This document shows positions 26,509-34,576 of a DNA stretch of 64,000 nt, one piece after another. Within the stretch, counting starts at the first letter, position 1. Every line of letters begins with the position of its first letter. This stretch comes from DSBG01 sp049975365 (GTDB lineage Bacteria; Desulfobacterota; Desulfomonilia; UBA1062), in the NCBI GenBank assembly GCA_049975365.1, contig JBNGDS010000003.1:30362-94361 (forward strand), read 5' to 3'. The translations under genes were made by a program, and so were the position numbers. The notes under the pieces are model-generated. The model was not told the origin of the DNA, ran no database searches, and was given only the letters and a program-made list of their open reading frames with translations.

Positions 26509-26987
26509 GCCCTACCCCCTGATGCAAAAATCGTACGCATGATGCGCTGAGCCCTGTTGAAATGAGTCCCTTTCCAGTAGATGCGACCGCACGACGGGCA
26601 TCTGGAAAAGGTCTCCTGGGTAAGATAGGTGTATTCCGGGACCAGGCCCTTTATGTCTTCCCGGGGCACAGCTTCGAGAAGGCTGTTGCAGAGGCTGCAC
26701 CGTGAGAATGGTTTGAATCCCTTTCCCAGGTCAGCCTGCATTGAAAGCTCACGCAGCTGATCCAGCACTCTGTCACTTTGGATGACCACGGCACCTTCCT
26801 GTGTTGACATCGAACGCTTTCTCGTGAGCACGATCCGTTTTTCTTTTCGGGCAGCCCTCAGGCGTGTCCTATCCCATGTCCGCATATACTCAGTGTCGAA
26901 CCCCAGTATCCTCAGCCACCGAGAAAGACGCCCCAGGTTCTGGTCACACAGAAAACGTGTCCCCTGGTCTGAATGCATCTCTGACAT
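26505..26987 (-). CDS. Mut7-C family ribonuclease-like protein (PIN-related, zinc ribbon)
   Basis: 160 residues. The N-terminal PIN-like segment FLCDQNLGRLSRWLRILGFD and RIVLTRKR is the Mut7-C (former DUF82) signature. The C-terminal zinc site is formed by CSLC and CPSCGRIYWKGTH. Such proteins are thought to be RNases. It overlaps yraN by 44 bases and the DHH gene by 4, so it is translationally coupled on both sides. Presence with rnhB and a DHH phosphoesterase makes a nucleic-acid-degrading tail to the ribosomal operon. Confidence 0.85.
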   Translation of the reverse strand: MSEMHSDQGTRFLCDQNLGRLSRWLRILGFDTEYMRTWDRTRLRAARKEKRIVLTRKRSMSTQEGAVVIQSDRVLDQLRELSMQADLGKGFKPFSRCSLCNSLLEAVPREDIKGLVPEYTYLTQETFSRCPSCGRIYWKGTHFNRAQRIMRTIFASGGRA

Positions 26988-27318
26988 GATAAATTCCCCT
27001 GTCAGGCCCTATTGCCACCACATCAAACCGCATCTGAGCGCTGTTCAGATTGTTCTTCTTCACAAACACCTGTGAGGCCTGAATGATGCGTGCCTGCTTC
27101 CGTGCGGGCACCCATTCGAGGGGGTCGCCGAAGGAAGTTCCTGTTGCATACTTGACCTCGACGAAGACAAGGGTATTCTTCTCCATGGCTATGATATCGA
27201 TCTCTCCTCTTCTCGCGTGAAAGTTCTTCTGAAGAATCCTGAACCCCTCTCTCGTGAGGTGGACACATGCGATCTCCTCTCCTTGTATTCCTTTTGCGCG
27301 GGTAGAACTACCTGACAC
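26944..27318 (-). CDS. yraN: UPF0102/YraN family endonuclease-like protein
   Basis: 124 residues from a GTG at 27318. It has the Holliday-junction-resolvase-like core of the YraN family: GEEIACVHL, RRGEIDIIAME (metal-binding Glu and Asp) and LVFVEVKYATG (the ExK motif). Biochemical role is unproven. The gene overlaps rnhB by 11 bases and the Mut7-C gene by 44. The rnhB-yraN order is common in Proteobacteria. Confidence 0.9.
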   Translation of the reverse strand: MSGSSTRAKGIQGEEIACVHLTREGFRILQKNFHARRGEIDIIAMEKNTLVFVEVKYATGTSFGDPLEWVPARKQARIIQASQVFVKKNNLNSAQMRFDVVAIGPDRGIYHVRDAFRPGDTFSV

Positions 27319-27898
27319 CCCTGAAGCTCCTCCTGTGCAGGGGACATGGGCCGTACGTTTCTATGGCGCTGAGGTGTTCACGGGTGGGATAGCCTTTGTG
27401 TTGTGCAAATCCGTATTCAGGGTAAAGACGGTCCATCCGGGTCATATATCTGTCACGGGTAACCTTTGCGATGATACTGGCTGCGGAAATGGATGGCTCA
27501 CAACAGTCTCCCTTGATGACCGGCGTGCACTCACACCCTAACGTCGGGGCGATGTTCCCGTCGATAAGGGCGTAGACGGGTTTCATCCTGAGATTCTCAA
27601 CCGCTTCCTGCATTGCCTTGAGTGTGGCCTTCAGGATGTTCATTGAATCGATCACCCCGGCATCCACCATGGAAACTCCTATCCATACCTGGTCAGAGCA
27701 GGTAATCCGCTCGTAGAGATCTTCTCTCTTGTGTGCGCTGAGTTGCTTTGAATCACGCACACACGCCCGTAGTTCGAATCCCGGATGCATGATGACAGCA
27801 GCTGCGACAACAGGACCGGCGAGAGGGCCTCTTCCCGCCTCATCTATTCCGCACAGGGGCCAGTAACCCCGTGCAATGAGGTCTTCCTCGAGAGCCAT
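27308..27898 (-). CDS. rnhB: Ribonuclease HII
   Basis: 196 residues from ATG 27898, which lies one base after the rplS stop; an in-frame GTG at 27907 would give three more. It removes ribonucleotides from DNA. The catalytic signature CGIDEAGRGPLAGPVVAAAV gives the first Asp-Glu pair. Later motifs VRDSKQLS and SIIAKVTRDRYM, and the Asp in ALIDGN, complete the active site. Confidence 0.93.
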   Translation of the reverse strand: MALEEDLIARGYWPLCGIDEAGRGPLAGPVVAAAVIMHPGFELRACVRDSKQLSAHKREDLYERITCSDQVWIGVSMVDAGVIDSMNILKATLKAMQEAVENLRMKPVYALIDGNIAPTLGCECTPVIKGDCCEPSISAASIIAKVTRDRYMTRMDRLYPEYGFAQHKGYPTREHLSAIETYGPCPLHRRSFRGVR

Positions 27899-27899
27899 C

Positions 27900-28244
27900 C
27901 TATCCACGGATTTCTTTGAGCCGTGCCGCCTTTCCTTTGCGTTCTCTCAAGTAGTAGAGTTTTGCCCTCCGTATCTTGGAGTGGCTGACAACTTCGATTT
28001 TTTCAACACTGGGGGCATGGATGGGGAAGACACGTTCCACTCCGACCGAATACGATTGTTTGCGAACAGTGATGCTCTCCCTGTTATTTCCCCGGTGTCG
28101 GGCGATAACGACCCCTTCGAATACCTGTGATCTCTGGCGGGATCCTTCCACAATTCGGGTTGAAACACGTACACGGTCACCGATTCGTATCTCGGGAAGA
28201 TCCTGTTTCATCTGAGCCTTTTCGAATTCATCCACGATATTCAT
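27900..28244 (-). CDS. rplS: 50S ribosomal protein L19
   Basis: 114 residues, the normal length. Diagnostic segments are IRIGDRVRVSTRIVEGSRQR, QVFEGVVIARHRG, SVGVERVFPIHAP and RRAKLYYLRERKGKAAR. A ribosome site GGGAGG precedes ATG 28244. It sits in the rpsP-trmD operon, just after the PF09936 gene (2-base gap). Confidence 0.97.
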   Translation of the reverse strand: MNIVDEFEKAQMKQDLPEIRIGDRVRVSTRIVEGSRQRSQVFEGVVIARHRGNNRESITVRKQSYSVGVERVFPIHAPSVEKIEVVSHSKIRRAKLYYLRERKGKAARLKEIRG

Positions 28245-28246
28245 GT

Positions 28247-28774
28247 CTACCTCCCAATCATCCTGTCTAGTGCTATGGACACGGCAGAGCGTACGGACAA
28301 ATGGTTGAACCCGTCGATGCCGTCAATCGGTTCGATGACGGCGTCGCATTCCTTGAGCATCCTCGGAGAGATTCCCCATCCCGTGCCGAACAACACGCAG
28401 ATGTCTTCGCTGTGTGCCAGCGATCGTGCGTTCTCCCAGCTGATGCAGGGATCGAATCTCTGGGCAGATGTTCCTACCATACGTGCCCCTGTCTGCCGTT
28501 TTATTTCATCCATGTCCTTTACCAACCGTACGATCTCAAAGGCTTTCTTCCGCAACGGATTGTATTCACCGCCAAACCCGGTGAGCCAGTGATCCATGAT
28601 CCTTTGGGCGAAATCCAACTGAGCCTGGTATGGGTGAACGATATAGAGCGTATCTAGGCCATATGTCAAGCACACTCTTGAGAGATCGTGCAGATCCAGA
28701 TTCGTTATGGCTGTCGTGATTTCGTGGCCGTGCTTATCCTGGCATGGCCAGTGGAGAAGTCCAACGTACACCAC
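28247..28774 (-). CDS. PF09936-type SAM-dependent RNA methyltransferase
   Basis: 175 residues from GTG 28774 (GTG 28771 is equally possible), with GGGAGA upstream. Sequence such as YVGLLHWPCQDKHGHEITTA, LFGTGWGISPRM and DGFNHLSVRSAVSIALDRM is typical of the SPOUT-like family PF09936. It recurs between trmD and rplS in Deltaproteobacteria and some other phyla. The RNA target is not established. The trefoil-knot methyltransferase fold is expected from the C-terminal glycine-rich loops. Confidence 0.85.
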   Translation of the reverse strand: MVYVGLLHWPCQDKHGHEITTAITNLDLHDLSRVCLTYGLDTLYIVHPYQAQLDFAQRIMDHWLTGFGGEYNPLRKKAFEIVRLVKDMDEIKRQTGARMVGTSAQRFDPCISWENARSLAHSEDICVLFGTGWGISPRMLKECDAVIEPIDGIDGFNHLSVRSAVSIALDRMIGR

Positions 28775-28791
28775 CGAAGATCTCCCGTCGA

Positions 28792-29502
28792 TTAACCCTT
28801 CTTGTCATTATCAGGATGCCCTGCATTAATCAAGGATCTTTCCAGGAGATCCGGCCTCGTCTGCCTGGTCTTGGCCAGGGCTTGTGCTCTTCTCCACTCC
28901 CTGATCTTTTCATGGTTTCCCGACAGGAGGACTTCGGGTACTGCAAGCCCCCTGTATTCACTGGGCCGGGTATAGTGGGGATGTTCGAGAAGACCGTCAT
29001 AGTGTGAATCCCCTGTAGAAGTGGTGTCTCTTCCGAGGACTGAGGGAATAAGGCGTGCAACGGCATCTATGATCACCATGGCGGGAATTTCCCCTCCGGT
29101 GAGCACATAGTCACCTATGGAGAGTTCCTCGTCGACAAAAAGCTCTGTGACTCGTTCATCGACGCCTTCATAGTGTCCGCAGAGAATGGTGATGGTATCT
29201 TGAGAACTGAGTCTGAGAGCGTCTTCCTGCCTGAACGGGGCACCCCTGGGTGTCGTCAGAATCGTGTGTCCTCGCTGGGGGATATCTTCCAGTGCATGTG
29301 CAATGGGCTCGGGTTTGAGGATCATGCCACCCCCGCCGCCGTACGGCGCATCATCCACAACCCTGTGTGCCCCGAGACCGTATTCCCTGAGATCAATGAT
29401 GGAAATCTCGAGGAGTCCCCTGGTGGCGGCCCTGGACAGAATGCTCTCTTCGAAAACACCCTTGAACATACCGGGAAAGAGCGTGATTACGTGAATGTGC
29501 AT
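28792..29502 (-). CDS. trmD: tRNA (guanine-37-N1)-methyltransferase
   Basis: 236 residues. SPOUT methyltransferase that makes m1G37 and so prevents +1 frameshifting. Conserved elements: LREYGLGAHRVVDDAPYGGG, the SAM-binding knot ILCGHYEGVDERV and IGDYVLTGGEIPAMV, and the catalytic Asp region RLIPSVLG. It lies 11 bases after rimM and 17 before the PF09936 gene. Confidence 0.96.
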   Translation of the reverse strand: MHIHVITLFPGMFKGVFEESILSRAATRGLLEISIIDLREYGLGAHRVVDDAPYGGGGGMILKPEPIAHALEDIPQRGHTILTTPRGAPFRQEDALRLSSQDTITILCGHYEGVDERVTELFVDEELSIGDYVLTGGEIPAMVIIDAVARLIPSVLGRDTTSTGDSHYDGLLEHPHYTRPSEYRGLAVPEVLLSGNHEKIREWRRAQALAKTRQTRPDLLERSLINAGHPDNDKKG

Positions 29503-29513
29503 GATATTCCTTC

Positions 29514-30020
29514 TCAGTCGAGCAATCCCTCGAGGAGAGATAAATCGATTCTCAGGTACCCGTTCTCAATGGAGATCTCCTTAACGACGTCTTCCGTGGC
29601 AGGGATGAAGTAGCGCTTGTCTCTGTTCACGATGTACACGTCATTGCTCCCCGTGGGAAAGATCCCCACGATGTCACCGATGTCGTTTCCCTCCATGTCC
29701 ACCACGTTCAGGCCGATAAGATCGGCCCAGTAGTGTTCATCATTGCCCACAGGAGGGAGCTGATCTCTTTCGATGTAGAGGATCTCTCCTTTCAGACGCT
29801 CCACCTGCGCCCGACTCGAGATTCCTTCGAGCTCTATGACGAGCGATCCCTTTGACTGTATGCAGGAGAGCACGTTCAGAGGAAGTCCGGACTTCCCGAT
29901 AATCAGGGTGGAATAGGTTTGGAACTGGTGAAAAGACTCCCCGTAGGGTAGTATCTTGATCTTTCCGGTGAGACCACTGGGGCCGTGAATCTGGGCGATC
30001 TCGATGAGATCACGCTTCAT
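29514..30020 (-). CDS. rimM: 16S rRNA processing protein RimM
   Basis: 168 residues, the usual size. N-terminal RimM barrel (IAQIHGPSGLTGKIKILPYG) and C-terminal PRC-barrel (WADLIGLNVVDMEGNDIG, GSNDVYIV, FIPATEDVV). It binds ribosomal protein S19 and helps mature the 30S head. ATG 30020 is directly abutted to the khpA stop (30021). Confidence 0.93.
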   Translation of the reverse strand: MKRDLIEIAQIHGPSGLTGKIKILPYGESFHQFQTYSTLIIGKSGLPLNVLSCIQSKGSLVIELEGISSRAQVERLKGEILYIERDQLPPVGNDEHYWADLIGLNVVDMEGNDIGDIVGIFPTGSNDVYIVNRDKRYFIPATEDVVKEISIENGYLRIDLSLLEGLLD

Positions 30021-30251
30021 TTATTCTATGATTTCCAGCACCGCCCTCTTCTTGATCTTTGTGGATGCTGCAGTGAGGAGTGTTCTCATTGCCCGGGCGG
30101 TGCGTCCCTCTTTGCCGATCACCTTTCCCAGATCTGATTTTGCGACCCTCAATTCAATAACAGAGGTGACCTCGCCCTCAACCTCGGAAACCTTCACTTC
30201 TTCAGGATTGTCAACCAACGCCTTTGCGATGTACTCGATTAGCTCTCTCAT
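30021..30251 (-). CDS. khpA: KH-domain RNA-binding protein (KhpA/YlqC)
   Basis: 76 residues with one KH domain: the GxxG loop is in SDLGKVIGKEGRTARAMRTLL. It usually lies between rpsP and rimM, as here. It binds RNA, often with KhpB, and is thought to affect sRNA function, cell shape or ribosome assembly. Confidence 0.93.
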   Translation of the reverse strand: MRELIEYIAKALVDNPEEVKVSEVEGEVTSVIELRVAKSDLGKVIGKEGRTARAMRTLLTAASTKIKKRAVLEIIE

Positions 30252-30285
30252 GATTACCCTCGTTCAACGAAATTTTACAATCGGA

Positions 30286-30531
30286 TCAGATTGAATGTCC
30301 TTTGTCTTTTATGAGTTTCTTCACTGCAGGGGTGAGCTGACCGCCGTTCTTGGTCCACTCCTTGATTCTCTCGATATCGAGTGTGATACTTTCCGGTCTT
30401 GTCTTCGGGTTGAAATGACCAACGATCTCGATGAACCTGCCATCCCGTTTGGACCTCGAATCAGCGACCACTATTCTGTAGAACGGTTTCTTTTTTGAGC
30501 CTCCGCGTGTAAGTCTGATACTCACTGCCAT
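30286..30531 (-). CDS. rpsP: 30S ribosomal protein S16
   Basis: 81 residues: VSIRLTRGGSKKKPFYRIVV and VGHFNPKTRPE are diagnostic. First gene of the leftward operon rpsP-khpA-rimM-trmD-PF09936-rplS-rnhB-yraN-Mut7C-DHH. The gene ffh, which often precedes rpsP, is absent here; instead a sigma-70 promoter lies 41 bases upstream of the start. Confidence 0.97.
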   Translation of the reverse strand: MAVSIRLTRGGSKKKPFYRIVVADSRSKRDGRFIEIVGHFNPKTRPESITLDIERIKEWTKNGGQLTPAVKKLIKDKGHSI

Positions 30532-30571
30532 GTGTTTTGCATCCCCCTTGTACGGATAATGAGTAGATTCA

Positions 30572-30599
30572 CTTATATTACATGTCAGAAGCTTGTCAA
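30572..30599 (-). promoter_or_regulatory. Sigma-70 promoter of the rpsP operon
   Basis: On the minus strand a perfect -35 box TTGACA (30599-30594) and -10 box TATAAG (30577-30572) are 16 bases apart. The transcript would start near 30565 and give a ~35-base leader before rpsP. This fits strong constitutive transcription of a ribosomal operon. Confidence 0.75.
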
Positions 30600-30817
30600 G
30601 CTCTTAATCCTTCAGTGTTCCCTACCCGTATTGACTCTCAGATGCGCTTCCCGCAAGCCCCGGTGATGTTCATATTCCGTGAAATTTTCTCTCGATGACG
30701 ACCGCTATCACATTGACCATCTTCTTTTCTGTGTGGTACTGACTGGTCAGGTCATCTGTTTTGGATGCAGGATCGAATGAATGGGAGGGAAAAGACCTGC
30801 GTGATGGTGAACTGGTC

Positions 30818-32077
30818 ATGACATGGTCCGGCATGGATTCGAAAGAGGAAATCGTATCGAGATTTTCCCGGTATGTCTCGAGTGGCAAGGCCGATTTTTT
30901 CTCCTCTATAGGCATCGACTTCGTCTTCGGCAGGAGAGAAGGGCCGTATGTCTGGGACGCCACGTCTTCGAATCGCCTCATCAACTGTCATTGCAACGGT
31001 GGAGTCTTCAACCTCGGACACGCACACCCCAGGATCATCCATGCACTCAGACAGAGTCTCGAGGAACTGGATATCGGAAATCACCACCTCATCAGCGAAC
31101 AGCGTTCCCTCCTTGCAGAAAGGCTGGCACAGCTCACCCCCGGGGACATCCGGTATACAGTGTTCGGCGTTGGCGGTGGTGAGGCGATCGATACTGCCAT
31201 CAAGCTTGCCCGTGGGTATACATCAAGAGCCAAGATCATTTCTGCAATCGGCGGGTACCACGGACACACAGGCTTTGCCCTTGCCACCGGCGACAGCAAA
31301 TACCGGGACCCCTTCGGCCCCCAGACCCCGGGGTTTGTCCAGGTTCCCTTCGGTGATGCAGAGGCGCTGGAGAAAGCCCTCGATGACGATACCGCAGCAA
31401 TCATCTTCGAAACCATACCGGCTACCTCTGGAATACCCATACCGGAAACGGATTTCTACCCCCGTGTCCGGGAACTTTGTTCGTCAAAAGGTGCACTGCT
31501 GATCATTGATGAAGTACAGACAGGCCTTGGAAGAACCGGCAGACTCTGGGGGATCGATCATTATGCCGTTGTCCCGGATATCATGGTCATCGGCAAGGGT
31601 CTTTCCGGGGGTATCTACCCCATGAGCGCAACGTGCTTCAAACCTGAGCTTGAGACCTTTTTCCACGACCACCCCTTCATCCACATATCCACGTTCGGAG
31701 GCGCAGAGGTGGGGTGTCCCGTTGCCATGAAGGTACTGGAAGAGTCATCCCGTCCTGAATTTCTCGCGCACGTTGAACGGCTTGCCGCTCTCTTCAGGGA
31801 AGAATTCCATGACCTGAAGACCAGGCATCCAGAGATCCTCGTGGGCTTGCGCCAGCTCGGGCTCATGATGGGCATCGAGATGGTGGACGATCTCTGTGGT
31901 CCGGTCATGTCGAAGGCGTGTTTCGACAACGGGGTCCTGAGTGTCTATGCAAACAATAACACCAGGGTAAGCCAGCTTCTCCCTCCCCTAATCATTACCG
32001 AGGACATCGCATATGAGATCATCGAGCGTGTTGACAAAGCCCTCGATGAAACCAAGAGGTTCCTCGGGCTCGCCTGA
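30818..32077 (+). CDS. Class III PLP-dependent aminotransferase
   Basis: About 419 residues from ATG 30818; ATG 30833 and a TTG at 30761 are alternatives, none with a strong ribosome site. Fold-type I aminotransferase of the ornithine/4-aminobutyrate group: YVWDATSSNRLINCHCNGG near the N-terminus, VFGVGGGEAIDTAIKLAR for phosphate binding, LIIDEVQTGLGRTG (cofactor ring Asp), and the Schiff-base Lys in VIGKGLSGG. The substrate is unknown. The next gene (32088) starts 10 bases after its stop and encodes a kinase-fold protein, so the two are surely co-transcribed and probably share a pathway. Confidence 0.88.
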   Translation: MTWSGMDSKEEIVSRFSRYVSSGKADFFSSIGIDFVFGRREGPYVWDATSSNRLINCHCNGGVFNLGHAHPRIIHALRQSLEELDIGNHHLISEQRSLLAERLAQLTPGDIRYTVFGVGGGEAIDTAIKLARGYTSRAKIISAIGGYHGHTGFALATGDSKYRDPFGPQTPGFVQVPFGDAEALEKALDDDTAAIIFETIPATSGIPIPETDFYPRVRELCSSKGALLIIDEVQTGLGRTGRLWGIDHYAVVPDIMVIGKGLSGGIYPMSATCFKPELETFFHDHPFIHISTFGGAEVGCPVAMKVLEESSRPEFLAHVERLAALFREEFHDLKTRHPEILVGLRQLGLMMGIEMVDDLCGPVMSKACFDNGVLSVYANNNTRVSQLLPPLIITEDIAYEIIERVDKALDETKRFLGLA

Positions 32078-32087
32078 GGATGCACGA

Positions 32088-33062
32088 ATGATTCAAGACC
32101 GCATAGATGTTGGTATCCTGGAGAGATTCGAAGCGGGCCTCAATCCTGCCAGACCAGATGAAAGCACCATACCTGCCCGGATCATCGGCTATGGCGAGAT
32201 CAGCACGATCTTTGAGATCCTGGAAAGCTCTCAGCAGGGCCTCGCATACAAGCGTCTTCCGATCTTCTACACCAAGGATGAAATGGACCAGTACGAACCG
32301 CTCTTCATGGAGTACAACAGGGTTCTTCGCCATGAGATCGGTATCCCGGTTCCGGACCATGCATCCATACGAATACTTCCTCAACGGGGTAATCTCGTGA
32401 TCTACAATGTTCAGGAAAAACTCCCGCCTGAATCAATAGGCAACCAGATCATCCACAGAAGTGATGACGAATCGGTCGGTATGCTCCTGGAATGCATACT
32501 CGAAAAGCTCCTGGACGTATTTTCCTACAACCAGAAGGGAGACAGGATCACTCTCGGAATCGACGGCCAGATCTCGAACTGGGCAGTCAAGGGTTTTTCG
32601 GCCTCTTCACCAGTGGTTACCAGAGGTTGCGAACTCATCTATTTCGATACGAGCACCCCGCTCATGAGGATCAACGGGAAGGAACAGATCAATCCGGATT
32701 TGTTCCTGAGGAGTGCGCCGTCGTTTCTCGTCTGGATCATCAAGCTGCTGTTTCTCAACGATGTGCTCACCAGGTACTATGACTTCAGACTCGTTGTTAT
32801 CGACCTCATTGCGAACCTCTTCAAGGAACAGCGGAAGGACCTCATTCCCGCGTTCATTGATCGTGCGAACGGGTTTTTCTCTACACACGCCGCATCGTTC
32901 GATATCAGTCCCATCACCCTGAAGGAAATCAGGGCCTATTACCGGGAAGATGCCATGATATGGAGGCTCTACCTTGCACTGCGCAGGCTCGACCGCTTCC
33001 TGACCACGACTGTCCGGAAAAAACCCTACGTGTATATCCTGCCCGGTAAAATCACCAGGTGA
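32088..33062 (+). CDS. Divergent protein-kinase/aminoglycoside-kinase fold protein (resembles DUF6206)
   Basis: 324 residues from ATG 32088 with TGAGGA just upstream. I see the hallmarks of a kinase fold: a glycine loop at Gly34-Tyr-Gly36 (IIGYGEISTIFEI), an ATP-binding Lys55 (LAYKRLP), a catalytic-loop pattern Asp159...Asn164 (LGIDGQISNWAV), and a DFG-like metal Asp187 (LIYFDTSTPLMR). The opening (LERFEAGLNP, then IPARIIGYGEIST) is like proteins named DUF6206, as far as I recall. The function of that family is unknown to me. Coupling to an aminotransferase suggests phosphorylation of a small amino compound, which is inference. Confidence 0.65.
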   Translation: MIQDRIDVGILERFEAGLNPARPDESTIPARIIGYGEISTIFEILESSQQGLAYKRLPIFYTKDEMDQYEPLFMEYNRVLRHEIGIPVPDHASIRILPQRGNLVIYNVQEKLPPESIGNQIIHRSDDESVGMLLECILEKLLDVFSYNQKGDRITLGIDGQISNWAVKGFSASSPVVTRGCELIYFDTSTPLMRINGKEQINPDLFLRSAPSFLVWIIKLLFLNDVLTRYYDFRLVVIDLIANLFKEQRKDLIPAFIDRANGFFSTHAASFDISPITLKEIRAYYREDAMIWRLYLALRRLDRFLTTTVRKKPYVYILPGKITR

Positions 33063-33096
33063 CGCCAGCGGCGACTTCTGTGCGGAAACCCTGCGG

Positions 33097-33324
33097 TCAG
33101 GGCATGAAGTAGAGAACGTACACCGACACAATGAGACAGGAAAGGCCGACAAATCTCAGGAAAGAGGCACGCTCGGGCTTCCTGATCCAGTTGCTGACAG
33201 GTCTGAACCACCCTTGTGTGCCGGCGTCGCACGCATCGTCAGCATCGCACTGAAGCCTGCCGGTGAAGAATAAGAATTCGAATCCAATCAAAAAGAGAAC
33301 CAGACCCACAGTTATTCGTGCCAC
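33097..33324 (-). CDS. Small membrane protein, two helices
   Basis: 75 residues from a GTG at 33324 with an excellent ribosome site (AAGGAGG, about 33331-33337), which is the main reason to accept it. Two hydrophobic segments (about 4-22 and 56-73) flank a polar loop with two Cys (CDADDAC). Probably an inner-membrane protein with a periplasmic loop. No family recognised. It ends 35 bases from the convergent kinase-fold gene. Confidence 0.65.
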   Translation of the reverse strand: MARITVGLVLFLIGFEFLFFTGRLQCDADDACDAGTQGWFRPVSNWIRKPERASFLRFVGLSCLIVSVYVLYFMP

Positions 33325-33400
33325 ACAGGCCTCCTTTTTCGACGTGTATACCTACCCGCTCCGGGATGAATTGTTTTCCCCTGCGGGCTGTAAATGAGCC

Positions 33401-34417
33401 CTATTGCACAGCCTCTGCGAGCTGCAGGATCTCCATGGGCAGTTGCATGTTCAATGCCGTGAGCTGTTTCGTATCCACGAGGATTTTCAGGTCATCCTGC
33501 TTGAGGATCGGCAGTATAGAGGGATCAGTGCTGTCCTTGAGGATCTTGACTGCCTGCTGACCGGAGAGACTGCCGATGGTCCCGAAATGTGATCCTATGT
33601 ACAGGAGAGCTCCCGGCACCTTCATGAGGGCAAAGCTGATAACAGGGATCTGTTTTTCCAGGGAAATCTTCATGAGCTCCTTCGGCGCCTCGTAGCCTCT
33701 CAGCCCGTAATAGGTATCCAGTGGAACGGCAAATGCCTGTGCGCCCTGGCCAAGAAGCTCTGTCACGCCAGGGGCGATGGGATCGGATTTCCCCACTTCT
33801 TTCGAGAGAAATGTTATCCCAACCTCTGGTGCATATTTCTTGGCCTCTTCCACATGTGCCACTGCATTGTCATCATCCGAGTGAACAATCCCCACTGTCG
33901 TTATCTCGGGGAAAGCAAGTTTTACAATCTGGAGAGCATCCTTCATATTCATGTACAGGGTGGCACCGGTGCACCCTTTCCCGGCATCCGTCAGCGAAGG
34001 GCAGCCTGCGGCCTCCGGGATCGCGACAGCGGTGAAAACGAGGGGAATGCCGGCGTCAGTGATCTTGTCCCGTGAATATTTGGTTGCAGGGGTGCCGATG
34101 GTGAGCACGAGGTCCGGTTGTGCGTCAACAATGCGGGATGCCTCTTTCTTTATCCGCATCAGGACACCGATCTTGCTCCAGAGCCCCCCCTTCTCTACGT
34201 CAAAATCTATGATCGCCCTGTTGACAGAAAGGTTCTTCCCTTCAATGATGCCGTTCTGCTCAAGTTCATTGAAGAAATAATCATATGCCTGCTGGTACGG
34301 TTCGATGGCGGTAACCTGCAGCACTTCGACCCTGTAGTTCTTCTCCTGAGCGAAAATCACTGATGAAAGCACGGTGACAACGAGAATGCAAAAAACCACT
34401 CCACATACCTTTTTCAT
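33401..34417 (-). CDS. ABC transporter substrate-binding protein (PF04392, TrpX-like)
   Basis: 338 residues from ATG 34417 (GAGGGGGAAGAG upstream; the frame is open to 34477). Signal peptide MKKVCGVVFC plus a hydrophobic stretch to FAQE. The mature protein has the periplasmic fold of the ABC_sub_bind family: LVLTIGTPATKYS, IPLVFTAVAIPEAAGCPS, TVGIVHSDDDNA, PVISFALMKVPGALLYIG. Relatives bind tryptophan, tyrosine or unknown ligands. Neither a permease nor an ATPase gene is adjacent, so it is an orphan component or part of a system encoded elsewhere. Confidence 0.85.
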   Translation of the reverse strand: MKKVCGVVFCILVVTVLSSVIFAQEKNYRVEVLQVTAIEPYQQAYDYFFNELEQNGIIEGKNLSVNRAIIDFDVEKGGLWSKIGVLMRIKKEASRIVDAQPDLVLTIGTPATKYSRDKITDAGIPLVFTAVAIPEAAGCPSLTDAGKGCTGATLYMNMKDALQIVKLAFPEITTVGIVHSDDDNAVAHVEEAKKYAPEVGITFLSKEVGKSDPIAPGVTELLGQGAQAFAVPLDTYYGLRGYEAPKELMKISLEKQIPVISFALMKVPGALLYIGSHFGTIGSLSGQQAVKILKDSTDPSILPILKQDDLKILVDTKQLTALNMQLPMEILQLAEAVQ

Positions 34418-34576
34418 CTCTTCCCCCTCTTGCGTTATGGTATCGTACAGCTCAAAGATCTGTCTATGGAACCGCATTTCATCCTGTATCGGTATCTAAG
34501 TATATCCGATTGGAAGAAAGAGTCAAATAGTGATGCGTGCGACATACCCGTTAGTTCCCTCGGAAGAAGTTTGATA

